In this document: piece by piece, positions 14,722 to 22,242 of the stretch
Layout of the letters: each line of letters starts with the position of its first letter
How positions within the stretch are numbered: position 1 is the stretch's first letter
DNA from: Actinomyces sp.
GTDB taxonomy: Bacteria > Actinomycetota > Actinomycetes > Actinomycetales > Actinomycetaceae
Assembly: GCA_012837655.1 (NCBI GenBank)
Contig: DUQT01000167.1
Span: forward strand, 1 to 26,761
Length of the DNA: 26,761 nt
Direction: 5' to 3'
Notes under the pieces: model-generated
Seen by the model: only the letters and a program-made list of their open reading frames with translations
Told to the model about the DNA's origin: nothing
Databases searched by the model: none
Program-made: the position numbers and the translations under genes

Positions 14722-16785
14722 TTACTTGTCAGATTCGCCGTCAAGGTTCTGTGCCTGAACAGCGGTAATCGCAACAGTGTTGATAATGTCGTCGACCAGC
14801 GCGCCGCGCGAAAGGTCGTTGACCGGCTTGTTTAGTCCCTGCAGTACGGGGCCAACCGCAATCGCTCCGGAAGAACGCTGAACCGCCTTGTACGTGGTGT
14901 TACCAGTGTTCAGATCCGGGAAAATAAATACGGTTGCCTGGCCAGCCACCGGGGAATCGGGAAGCTTCTTCGCCGCGACTGTCGGATCAACTGAAGCGTC
15001 GAACTGGAGCGGGCCATCAACGGAAAGCTCCGGAGCCTTTTGCTTAACCAGCTCGGTTGCTTCGCGAACCTTGTCAACGTCGGGACCAGAACCAGACGTT
15101 CCAGTCGAGTACGAAATCATTGCGACGCGCGGTTCCACACCAAACTGGGCGGCAGTTTCCGCAGATGAAATCGCGATATCTGCCAACTGTTCAGCAGTTG
15201 GGTCAAGGTTTACTGCACAGTCGCCGTAGACGTGGACGCGGTCCTTCATGAGCATCAGGAATACCGAGGACACGATCGATGTGCCCGGCTTTGTCTTAAT
15301 GGTCTGGAAGGACGGGACGATAGTGTGAGCAGTCGTGTGCGTGGCTCCTGAAACCATGCCGTCGGCGTCACCCATGTAAACCATCATGGTTCCAAAGTAA
15401 GAGACGTCCTGTACGATTTCGCGGGCCTTCTCAAGGGTCACGCCCTTCTTTTCACGCAGGCGCGCGAACTCTGCCGCGTACTTTTCTAGCAGTTCGGGGT
15501 CCTGTGGGGAAACTATCTGGGTCTCACCCAGGTTGACACCCAGTTCACCGGCGCGCGTGCGAATCTCGTCCTCGTTCCCAATAAGGATTAGGTCTGCAAC
15601 ACCGCGGCGGATGATTGTGTCGGCGGCGTGAAGGATTCGGTCGTCGTCAGGTTCGGGAAGGACTATGCGCTTGCGGTTTGCCGCCGCGACTTCGAGAAGG
15701 TCCGTTTGGAACATGAGCGGCGTGACGACCGAGACGTCGGGGGCTGCAAGGATTGCTTCCATCGCGCTTGGCGCAATGTTGTCTCGCACGATCTGCACGG
15801 CGCGCTCGAGCTTGCGCGGGGTCTGCAGGTGCACCGGGCCGCGGGTTCTGGATGCGCGGTCGGCGGTTTCAAACGTTCCCGAATCAACCGTCATGATGGG
15901 AAGGTTGGGAACGAGTTTCCTAATCAGGTCCAACACGCGCGGGGGAGTGTCAAAGCCGCCGTTCAAAATGAGTCCAGCCAAGCTGGGCGGGCCTTCAATC
16001 GCGTGCGCTGCGGCAACCGTCATCAACAGTTCAGGGCGGTCAGCGGCCGCGATCACAATCTGACCGTCACGCAGGCGCTCAAGCACGTGGGTGGAGTTCA
16101 TTCCACAAACGAGGACGTTCTCGGCCTCACGAACCAGGTTGGCGCGATCACCAGAGATCATCTCCGCTCCGACCTTGTTCATAATGTCAACGACGCGCGG
16201 CGCGGTAAGTAGCGGATCTTCGGGGATGACGTAGGTCGGGATCTTCTCGACTTTGTGGCGGTACTGGTTCAAACGATCTTCGGGAGCGCGCGTAATCACA
16301 ACGCCGGAAACGTTCGCGAATTCCTGGCGTGCAGTTGCAACCGCTAGACGGCCCGCATCCATAACTTCTTGCGGTGTGCGGTCAATCGCGGACAGGACAA
16401 CAGCCATGTGTGCGCCGATGTTCGCGCTGACCCGGCAGTTGAACTCAAATTCGTCAAAGCCAGCAACGCCCTCGAAGTCGGATCCGGAAACGATCACGAT
16501 GTCGACGTTCTTCGCAAGCTTGCGGTACGTGTCGACAATGCTTTCAAGTGCGGCGTCGGGGTCTTCAAGGAACTCTTTGTAAGTTAGTGCGCCAACTGCG
16601 GGGGCGTTGATGAAACGTCCATCGTTGAAAATGTTCAACATCGCGTCAGTGGAGCGGTCCTTAACTATCGGACGCAACAGGCCGACAGTCATGCCTTTCT
16701 CGTCGAAGAATGAGGCCAGGCCGACAGTTACCATTGGTTTGCCGGTTCGTGGCTCTGGCGAGGCAACAAAAAGAGTGCGTGCCAC
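14722..16785 (-). CDS. pta: Phosphate acetyltransferase with BioD-like N-terminal domain
   Basis: This 687-aa long-form Pta converts acetyl-CoA and phosphate to acetyl phosphate, feeding AckA. An N-terminal BioD-like P-loop domain (about 1-180) is followed by a DRTGG-type regulatory region (about 200-320) and the catalytic PTA_PTB domain (about 370-680), with GDADGMVSGATHTTAHT, SYSTGTSGSGPD and FPDLNTGNTTYKA. The P-loop reads SPEPRTGKPMV, lacking the usual Gly and Ser/Thr, so nucleotide binding there may be weak. The start was set at GTG 16785 (protein MARTLFVAS), which has AAGGAG six nt upstream. An in-frame ATG at 16800 would begin only just before that ribosome site and has none of its own. 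Confidence 0.96.
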   Translation of the reverse strand: MARTLFVASPEPRTGKPMVTVGLASFFDEKGMTVGLLRPIVKDRSTDAMLNIFNDGRFINAPAVGALTYKEFLEDPDAALESIVDTYRKLAKNVDIVIVSGSDFEGVAGFDEFEFNCRVSANIGAHMAVVLSAIDRTPQEVMDAGRLAVATARQEFANVSGVVITRAPEDRLNQYRHKVEKIPTYVIPEDPLLTAPRVVDIMNKVGAEMISGDRANLVREAENVLVCGMNSTHVLERLRDGQIVIAAADRPELLMTVAAAHAIEGPPSLAGLILNGGFDTPPRVLDLIRKLVPNLPIMTVDSGTFETADRASRTRGPVHLQTPRKLERAVQIVRDNIAPSAMEAILAAPDVSVVTPLMFQTDLLEVAAANRKRIVLPEPDDDRILHAADTIIRRGVADLILIGNEDEIRTRAGELGVNLGETQIVSPQDPELLEKYAAEFARLREKKGVTLEKAREIVQDVSYFGTMMVYMGDADGMVSGATHTTAHTIVPSFQTIKTKPGTSIVSSVFLMLMKDRVHVYGDCAVNLDPTAEQLADIAISSAETAAQFGVEPRVAMISYSTGTSGSGPDVDKVREATELVKQKAPELSVDGPLQFDASVDPTVAAKKLPDSPVAGQATVFIFPDLNTGNTTYKAVQRSSGAIAVGPVLQGLNKPVNDLSRGALVDDIINTVAITAVQAQNLDGESDK

Positions 16786-16895
16786 AGAGAGCTCCTTCAT
16801 GGGGCGTACCCGATAGACAACAACGTCTCTCTCATCGTAGTGAAAAATCTGACTGAACGTAGAGTCAAAGAACCTAGATCAATAGTAAAAAGGAC

Positions 16896-16930
16896 GAACT
16901 TCACGGAAACGTTCAAAGTTCGAACGTTTC
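16896..16930. promoter_or_regulatory. Overlapping inverted repeats, operator candidate
   Basis: GAAACGTTC (16906-16914) and GAACGTTTC (16922-16930) form a perfect 9-bp inverted repeat with a 7-nt spacer. GAACTT (16896-16901) and AAGTTC (16916-16921) form a second one whose right arm fills that spacer. The sites lie 111 nt upstream of the pta start, and the expected binding protein is unknown. Confidence 0.5.
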
Positions 16931-16945
16931 ATGCGTCGTATTTAG

Positions 16946-16963
16946 ATTTTCGAGGGCGGTGCT
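16946..16963 (+). repeat. Dispersed ATTTTCGAGGGCGG motif, copy 3
   Basis: ATTTTCGAGGGCGGTGCT differs from copy 2 at one base. It marks the boundary between the AT-richer pta upstream region and the GC-rich repeats. Confidence 0.5.
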
Positions 16964-16980
16964 CGGCGCGGGCTGGGGTG

Positions 16981-17115
16981 GGTCTTTCGGACCCGGTCGG
17001 CGCTGGATTTTGGGTCCCGCTGGTGCGGAATGTTTGGCGCGGGCCGGCGTGAATGGGACGGGATGTTTGGCTTGGGCCGAGGCGGCACTTGACAGGGCGG
17101 GCCTTTCGGGCTCGG
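16981..17115 (+). repeat. GC-rich degenerate direct repeats upstream of ABC exporter
   Basis: The segment starting GGAATGTTTGGCGCGGGCC (from 17027) recurs as GGGATGTTTGGCTTGGGCC (from 17060), 33 nt on. GGTCTTTCGGACCCGG (16981) recurs as GGCCTTTCGGGCTCGG (17100). The latter pair can form small hairpins with a TTTCG loop. No coding signal is convincing. Confidence 0.5.
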
Positions 17116-17126
17116 ATGGGGGCAGG

Positions 17127-17156
17127 TTCGACGGCCCAAAGGTCGCTGGGTAGACT
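17127..17156 (+). promoter_or_regulatory. ABC exporter promoter, probably leaderless
   Basis: TTCGAC (17127-17132), an 18-nt spacer and TAGACT (17151-17156) place the transcription start at about the GTG at 17164. No ribosome site precedes this GTG. Confidence 0.5.
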
Positions 17157-17163
17157 TGCCAGA

Positions 17164-19218
17164 GTGCAAGACAGCTTCAACCAGAGACACGAGCAGACGA
17201 GTCGCAGACTCGCCGAACAGAATTCTGTTGAGCTACCACCAGTTGCAAAAGAGCCACGGTGGTGGCCTCGTTTCTTGCAACCACTATCAGGCCCACCCCT
17301 AGAACTGCCGGCAAATCCGAAGGGCATCCTGTTTGCGCTACTACGCAAAAATAAAGGGCTACTTCTGCTTGCCGCTTTCATTGCCAGTGTTTCGCAGCTT
17401 TCCTCTGCGCTGCTGGCGTGGGCGCTGGGGAAGCTACTGGACTCGGGGTTAGAACTCGGGTTTGGGCCGCATCTGGTTCAGCCTGTGCTCGTTTTCTTTG
17501 GCCTAGTTTTGGTGGCCACAATCTCGACGGGGCTTTATCAAGTCTTTGAAATTAGCACCTGGTTGCAGGGACAGATGAACACGGCAAGGGTTTCTGCCCA
17601 CCACGTTGCGAATCGTCGAGGCCAGGAGAAGCCAGACATGGCTACCGGCGACATCATCGCGACGATCACGACTGACTCAAACCACATTGGCGCAGCCTTT
17701 TCATACGTGCCTGATCTGATTGCGTCAGTGGTTTCAACTGCGGTGATTGCGTACCTCATGCTGAGCGTATCCGTGCCGCTTGGGCTAGTTGTGGTCATCG
17801 GTATGCCCGTGGTTGTGGGCGCTTTGTCACTACTGGTTAAGCCACTTCAGCAACGTCAGCAAGCCCAGCGTGAAGCCCAGGGCGACCTCACAAATATTGG
17901 AACGGACGTCGTAACTGGACTTCGCGTTCTGCGCGGAATCGGCGGTGAGGACGTCTTCAACCAGCGGTATCGTGAGCTTTCCCAAGAAGTGCGCCGCCGC
18001 GGAGTCTACGCCGCCAACCCCCAGTCGGTCCTCAGCTCCGCATCGCAGGGCCTGCCGCAAGCTTTCGCGCTCGCGGTCGTGGCAATCGCCGCCTTCTTAG
18101 TTTTGGATGGAAAATTAACTGCCGGCGAAATGATCGCCTTTTACGGCTTCGCCGGATACCTAATGCACCCCCTGTTCGTGGTTGTCGGTGCGATGCAGGT
18201 CGGAACCCGCGCGTGGGTCGGACTGCGAAAAGTCGCCCGAGTCCTCAGCCTCGAATCAACCGTCAACAAAACCGAATCAGATTCTGAGGACGCTGCTCAG
18301 CGCGCTAAACCACACGCCGCAGGCAAGTCGGGCGCGGACACGGAAGAAGGCGCCCAGGAGGCAGGATCCGAATACGAGGATCCCGGCTCCTCTGTTCAGC
18401 ATGACCGATACACCCAAGTCCTGCGTGACGGGATGACTGGCCTGGAGTTTAAGCCGGGCATCATCACCGCCCTCGTGGCTGAAGATCCAGACGTGTCCGC
18501 AAAGATTGCGACGCGGATTTCCCGTATTGATGACGAATTTCCAGTTTTCATTGGGGCCACAGACCTGCGGGATCTGCCAATAAATGAGGTTCGCGATCAC
18601 ATCGTCCTCGCGTCCGCTGACGACCACCTATTTAGCGGGACGCTGCGCGAAAACTTGCTTGCAGATCGCGCCGCCCCGCGCGAACCGCTGACGGTTCAAA
18701 ACACTATCTTTGAAACCTTTTTGAACAATCGCATTCGCCAAGAACGTCCGCTTGAAATTTCGCAGGGCGATGCTGACGATCGCCTATTGCTCGATGCAAT
18801 CCACACTGCGGATGCACAGGATGTCTTGGACTCGATTCCGGGTGGCCTGGACGGAGTTGTTGCCGAGAAGGGGAGGACCCTTTCTGGTGGACAGCGTCAA
18901 CGCGTCGCCCTCGCGCGCGCTGTGGCAACGAACGCGGAGGTGATGATCGCGATTGAACCGACGTCCGCGGTTGATTCGCACACGGAATCGCGCATCGCTC
19001 ATCGGCTTCGAGAACGCCGTGAAGATAAAACGACAGTTTTGGTGACCGCCTCGCCGCTGGTGTTGGATCAGTGCGATGAAGTCATCGTGGTTGACGAGCA
19101 GGGCCGCGAAATTGCCCGGGGGATGCACCGCGAACTCATGCAGCGAGCCGCCGAATCTGACCCGAGTGGGTTGCAGTACCAGCACATCGTTCAACGCGTC
19201 GTGGGAGGTGTGCAGTGA
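17164..19218 (+). CDS. ABC exporter half-transporter with degenerate ATP-binding motifs
   Basis: This 684-aa protein has a six-helix type IV exporter membrane domain (about residues 55-370), a charged linker (about 385-425) and a nucleotide-binding domain. The ABC signature LSGGQ (573-577) is perfect. The Walker A loop reads AEDPDVSAK (439-447) instead of GPSGSGKST, the Walker B Asp is Ile (I597, with E598 kept), and the H-loop His is Ser (S630). It cannot bind ATP canonically but can lend its signature to a partner. The partner is the next gene, whose GTG overlaps this stop by 4 nt (GTGA). The GTG at 17164 was chosen because the upstream part of the frame is GC-rich repeat and a -10 lies 7 nt before it. 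The substrate is unknown; drugs, peptides or lipids are possible. Confidence 0.9.
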   Translation: MQDSFNQRHEQTSRRLAEQNSVELPPVAKEPRWWPRFLQPLSGPPLELPANPKGILFALLRKNKGLLLLAAFIASVSQLSSALLAWALGKLLDSGLELGFGPHLVQPVLVFFGLVLVATISTGLYQVFEISTWLQGQMNTARVSAHHVANRRGQEKPDMATGDIIATITTDSNHIGAAFSYVPDLIASVVSTAVIAYLMLSVSVPLGLVVVIGMPVVVGALSLLVKPLQQRQQAQREAQGDLTNIGTDVVTGLRVLRGIGGEDVFNQRYRELSQEVRRRGVYAANPQSVLSSASQGLPQAFALAVVAIAAFLVLDGKLTAGEMIAFYGFAGYLMHPLFVVVGAMQVGTRAWVGLRKVARVLSLESTVNKTESDSEDAAQRAKPHAAGKSGADTEEGAQEAGSEYEDPGSSVQHDRYTQVLRDGMTGLEFKPGIITALVAEDPDVSAKIATRISRIDDEFPVFIGATDLRDLPINEVRDHIVLASADDHLFSGTLRENLLADRAAPREPLTVQNTIFETFLNNRIRQERPLEISQGDADDRLLLDAIHTADAQDVLDSIPGGLDGVVAEKGRTLSGGQRQRVALARAVATNAEVMIAIEPTSAVDSHTESRIAHRLRERREDKTTVLVTASPLVLDQCDEVIVVDEQGREIARGMHRELMQRAAESDPSGLQYQHIVQRVVGGVQ

Positions 19219-20948
19219 AACTTCCCATTGCGGCCAGGCCGCAGATCATTTCAAAGTTTTGGGCCGTCATTAAGCAGTTTCCGAAGCTGCTGACCGGCAT
19301 ACTCGTTTTCCAGCTACTCGCATCGCTCACGGTTGTTGTGACGCCGTGGCTGATCGGGCGGCTTCTGGACCTAATCGTGACGGGAACGTCGCGTCAAACG
19401 GTGACGAACTACCTGATCGTAATCGGCGTGCTGGTCCTGTCTCAGTTCGCGCTTTCGTTCCTGGGGGAATACTTGTCGCGCGTTTTCGGCCAGGCCGTGT
19501 TCGCGAAACTTCGCGAGGACCTGGTCAACTCGGTCACCCACATGCCGCTGTCGGTGGTTGAATCCGCCGGAACTGGCGATCTGATTGGGCGCACAACGCA
19601 CGACATTGACCGCATACAATTCTTGGTTCAGCGCGGTATTTACCGCATAATCGTCATTATTTTCACGGCGATAGCAACCTATATTGCGGCGTTCTTGGTC
19701 TCGCCACCACTCGCACTGCTGCTCTTGGCGCCCCTGATCCCAATGGGTTTCCTGCTGCGCTGGTATTTGCGGCGCGCGGTGCCCGGCTACCAGGCTGAAT
19801 CGGCACAGTGGGCATCCCTATCCGGAATCGCAACCGAGACTGTCGAACAGCACTCCACAATCGACGCGCTAAACATGCGCAAGGTCCGCAACAACATCAT
19901 CGACGCCGCGTTTGATCAGACGTGGAAGATCGAGCGTTACACCGCATACCTGCGCATCTTCCTGCTGAGCACAATCATCTTCTTCCTTCAAACCCCAGCC
20001 CTGCTCGTAGCGTTCGCGGGTGCGTGGGCTATCCCAAACGGATACGCAACCCTGGGCGTCGTCACAACGGTGGCGTTGTACGGCGTCCAGATCGCGCAAC
20101 CGCTTGGCGAACTATCTTTCTGGATTGACGTCGTCCAAACCGCAACCACGTCGTTAGCGCGTATCTTCGGTGTTGACGAGGTCGAGGCTGACCGCACGCC
20201 GTCTGGAGCGCAACCTGATTCAGTGAGCATCTCCGCGCGAGACGTAACCTACGAATACCGCGAGGGACACCCCGTGCTACACGGCGTGAATCTGGATTTG
20301 CGCCCTGGTGAAACACTCGCAATCGTAGGGCCTTCCGGCGCCGGCAAGTCGACGCTCGGCAGAATGATCGCCGGCGTGCATCCACCCACCACAGGAGCCG
20401 TCACCGTCGGGGGAGTCCCGCTAGTTGACCTAACCGAGGACGAGCTTCACCGAAACGTATCCCTGGTAACCCAAGAGCATCACGTATTCGTTGGAACGAT
20501 CGCTGGCAACCTGCGCCTAGCGAAGGCAGATGCCACGGAAGAGGAGATGTGGCAGGTCTTGGATGGGCTTGGCGCATCAGGCTGGGTGAAAAAACTTCAC
20601 GACGGAATTAATACCGAGGTCGGCTCGGGCTCACTAACGTTGAGTCCCGCGCAGGCACAGCAGTTGGCGCTTGCCCGAATCGTTTTGCTGAATCCGCACA
20701 CGCTGATTTTGGATGAGGCGACGTCACTCATGGATCCAACGGCTGCTCGCCAGCTTGAGCTTTCTTTGGGGAAAGTTCTGGAAGGCCGCACAGTTGTAGC
20801 GATCGCCCACCGACTCTACACCGCTCATGACGCCGACAGGGTCGCGGTGATGGTCGATGGGCGAATCGTGGAGTTGGGAACTCATGACGAGCTCGTTGCG
20901 CTAGACGGCGAATACGCATCGCTGTGGAACGCGTGGCAACACGAGTGA
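19215..20948 (+). CDS. ABC exporter half-transporter, catalytic partner with LSPAQ signature
   Basis: This 577-aa membrane domain (about residues 20-300) plus NBD carries an intact Walker A GPSGAGKST (372-380), Walker B LILDE (D500, E501) and H-loop His (H532). Its signature is LSPAQ (476-480) instead of LSGGQ. It thus supplies every ATP-binding element that the upstream protein lacks and lacks only the one that protein keeps. A heterodimer would have one complete composite ATP site (Walker A of this protein with LSGGQ of the other) and one dead site. The 4-nt GTGA overlap with the upstream gene indicates translational coupling and a fixed 1:1 ratio. The substrate is unknown. Confidence 0.93.
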   Translation: MKLPIAARPQIISKFWAVIKQFPKLLTGILVFQLLASLTVVVTPWLIGRLLDLIVTGTSRQTVTNYLIVIGVLVLSQFALSFLGEYLSRVFGQAVFAKLREDLVNSVTHMPLSVVESAGTGDLIGRTTHDIDRIQFLVQRGIYRIIVIIFTAIATYIAAFLVSPPLALLLLAPLIPMGFLLRWYLRRAVPGYQAESAQWASLSGIATETVEQHSTIDALNMRKVRNNIIDAAFDQTWKIERYTAYLRIFLLSTIIFFLQTPALLVAFAGAWAIPNGYATLGVVTTVALYGVQIAQPLGELSFWIDVVQTATTSLARIFGVDEVEADRTPSGAQPDSVSISARDVTYEYREGHPVLHGVNLDLRPGETLAIVGPSGAGKSTLGRMIAGVHPPTTGAVTVGGVPLVDLTEDELHRNVSLVTQEHHVFVGTIAGNLRLAKADATEEEMWQVLDGLGASGWVKKLHDGINTEVGSGSLTLSPAQAQQLALARIVLLNPHTLILDEATSLMDPTAARQLELSLGKVLEGRTVVAIAHRLYTAHDADRVAVMVDGRIVELGTHDELVALDGEYASLWNAWQHE

Positions 20949-20953
20949 GCTAA

Positions 20954-21070
20954 CTGATCGGTTCCCTGACGCCGGTTGACTGGTCCGATTAGTGGGCCAA
21001 TGCCGATTAACGTGCCAGATCGGCGCTCCTGCGCCAGTTGGCTGGCTGATCGGTAGCCTTACGCCGGTAG
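20954..21070. repeat. Degenerate direct repeats between ABC operon and glucokinase gene
   Basis: Three related 25-nt segments begin CTGATCGGTTCCCTGACGCC (20954), CAGATCGGCGCTCCTGCGCC (21016) and CTGATCGGTAGCCTTACGCC (21046). Between the first two, CCGATTAGTGGGCC and CCGATTAACGTGCC are a second repeated pair. The last copy runs into the end of the glucokinase gene. A small GGCGC/GCGCC hairpin lies at 21022-21035. No canonical terminator with a T-run is seen for either convergent gene. Confidence 0.5.
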
Positions 21071-22006
21071 GCGAGCCAGGTCAGCCGCGCCGATTAGTCC
21101 GGCTGGAACTCCCAGTTGTGCAAGCGTGATTTCAGCAATGTCGCGGTACAAGCGCGCGGTGAGGTTCTTCTCAAACGCCTTCTGAACAGGCTCAAGCAGG
21201 ATTTCACCAGCGGTTGCGACGCCACCACCCAGAACGATCATTTCCGGATCCAGGATTGCAGTTAGGTCGGCCAGGCCGCGGCCAATCCAGTCAGCAACCG
21301 TTTCTAGGACGTCGAGCGCTACTGGGTCGCCTTCCTTCGCGGCGGCGGTAACCATTTGACCGGTGATCTGCTGAGGATCTCCGCCCGCCATTTCCAAAAG
21401 TCGAACTGCAGAAGCAGGTGCAACCGTTGCGATTTCGCGAGCCTCGTGCACCAGAGCGGTTCCTGAACCGTAGCGCTCCCAGCATCCACGCAGTCCGCAA
21501 CCACAGCGGCGCCCTCCGGCTTTCATCTGCATGTGGCCGATTTCGCCGGCGAAGCCTTGGAATCCGCGAACCAGGTGGTCGTTGATAATGATGCCGCCGC
21601 CGATTCCGGTTCCCAGAGTTACGACGATTGCGCTCTTGGCCTTCTTCGCTGCGCCGAAGCGGAACTCGCCCCAAGCTGCAGCGTTTGCGTCATTTTCAAC
21701 CACGGTCGGAAGGCCGGTAGCCTTCGTGATCTTTTCCGCCAGCGGCTCATTGCGCCAAGCGAGGTTCGGAGCGTAAACAACTGAAGTCCGCTCAGCATCG
21801 CAGAAACCGGCTGCTCCAATTCCGACCGCAGCAACGTCCTCGTCTGCACGTAATTCGGTAACCAAGTCAGCGATGGCGTCCGCCGTTGCGTCAACTTCGG
21901 AAGCGGGGGTGTCTCGACGTGCGGTGCGAAGGACCTCACCTTCTTCGGTGACCAGGCCCGCAGCAATCTTCGTGCCGCCCACATCAACACCAATAGTTAG
22001 GGTCAT
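21059..22006 (-). CDS. ROK-family glucokinase
   Basis: This 315-aa sugar kinase most likely phosphorylates glucose to glucose-6-phosphate with ATP in the cytoplasm. The N-terminal DVGGTK phosphate loop (8-13), catalytic D106 in ENDANAA, the LGTGIGGG adenosine-site motif, H158 and the CGCGLRGC zinc motif (C168, C170, C175) are all intact. This is the actinobacterial GlkA/GlcK type; other hexoses such as mannose or N-acetylglucosamine cannot be excluded. AAGGAG lies well placed before the ATG. The regulator gene of the same superfamily lies upstream on the same strand with a 236-nt gap, so glucokinase probably has its own promoter. Confidence 0.93.
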   Translation of the reverse strand: MTLTIGVDVGGTKIAAGLVTEEGEVLRTARRDTPASEVDATADAIADLVTELRADEDVAAVGIGAAGFCDAERTSVVYAPNLAWRNEPLAEKITKATGLPTVVENDANAAAWGEFRFGAAKKAKSAIVVTLGTGIGGGIIINDHLVRGFQGFAGEIGHMQMKAGGRRCGCGLRGCWERYGSGTALVHEAREIATVAPASAVRLLEMAGGDPQQITGQMVTAAAKEGDPVALDVLETVADWIGRGLADLTAILDPEMIVLGGGVATAGEILLEPVQKAFEKNLTARLYRDIAEITLAQLGVPAGLIGAADLARLPA

Positions 22007-22029
22007 TTTGGTCTCCTTATCAACTCTTA

Positions 22030-22072
22030 AACTAATGAAATCATTTATTGCGAAAAGAAGTTAACTAATGAA
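22030..22072. promoter_or_regulatory. Phased direct repeats upstream of glucokinase gene
   Basis: AACTAATGAA occurs at 22030-22039 and 22063-22072, 33 bp apart (three helical turns). The first copy overlaps the inverted repeat AATGA-AA-TCATT. They lie 24-66 nt upstream of the glucokinase start and are a candidate operator, perhaps for the adjacent ROK regulator. Confidence 0.4.
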
Positions 22073-22110
22073 CGCTAGTGTGTTGCGAGTAACAGGCGTT
22101 TATTAACAAT

Positions 22111-22125
22111 AATGAGGGCGGGGCT
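22111..22125 (+). repeat. Dispersed GAGGGCGGGGCT motif, partial copy
   Basis: AATGAGGGCGGGGCT shares 12 bases (GAGGGCGGGGCT) with copy 2 but lacks the ATTTTC left part. GCGGGGC here can pair with GCCCCGC at 22177-22183. The rest of the 236-nt gap shows nothing else recognisable. Confidence 0.35.
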
Positions 22126-22242
22126 GGGTTTTGTCCAGGTTTCAAGCGCCGGTGCATAACGTTGAGCCAACGCCTTGCCCCGCAAAGTTGCGACGTTCAG
22201 CAAAATGCGCTGTAGCGTTATGTCGCGCGCGGTCGTCGCGGC

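Larger units (their letters stand above)
16801..17163. other. Long intergenic region between pta and ABC exporter
   Basis: This gene-free stretch of more than 350 nt lies between divergent genes. The left part (16801-16945) is AT-richer and holds two overlapping inverted repeats near 16896-16930. Then comes a copy of the dispersed motif (16946-16963). The right part (16964-17150) is very GC- and G-rich with degenerate direct repeats. The open frame from 17053 into the ABC gene is not credible as coding before 17164. The pta promoter must lie here, but I could not fix its position. Confidence 0.7.

Noticed and set aside
16786..16800. ATG at 16800 as the pta start
   Set aside because: The AAGGAG ribosome site lies downstream of that ATG and is spaced correctly for the GTG at 16785.
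17053..17163. N-terminal extension of the first ABC protein from an ATG at 17053
   Set aside because: This part is G-rich repeat sequence, the residues look like read-through of that composition, and a promoter plus GTG fits at 17151-17166.
20954..21070. CRISPR array
   Set aside because: The repeats are few, degenerate and unevenly spaced, and no cas gene is present.
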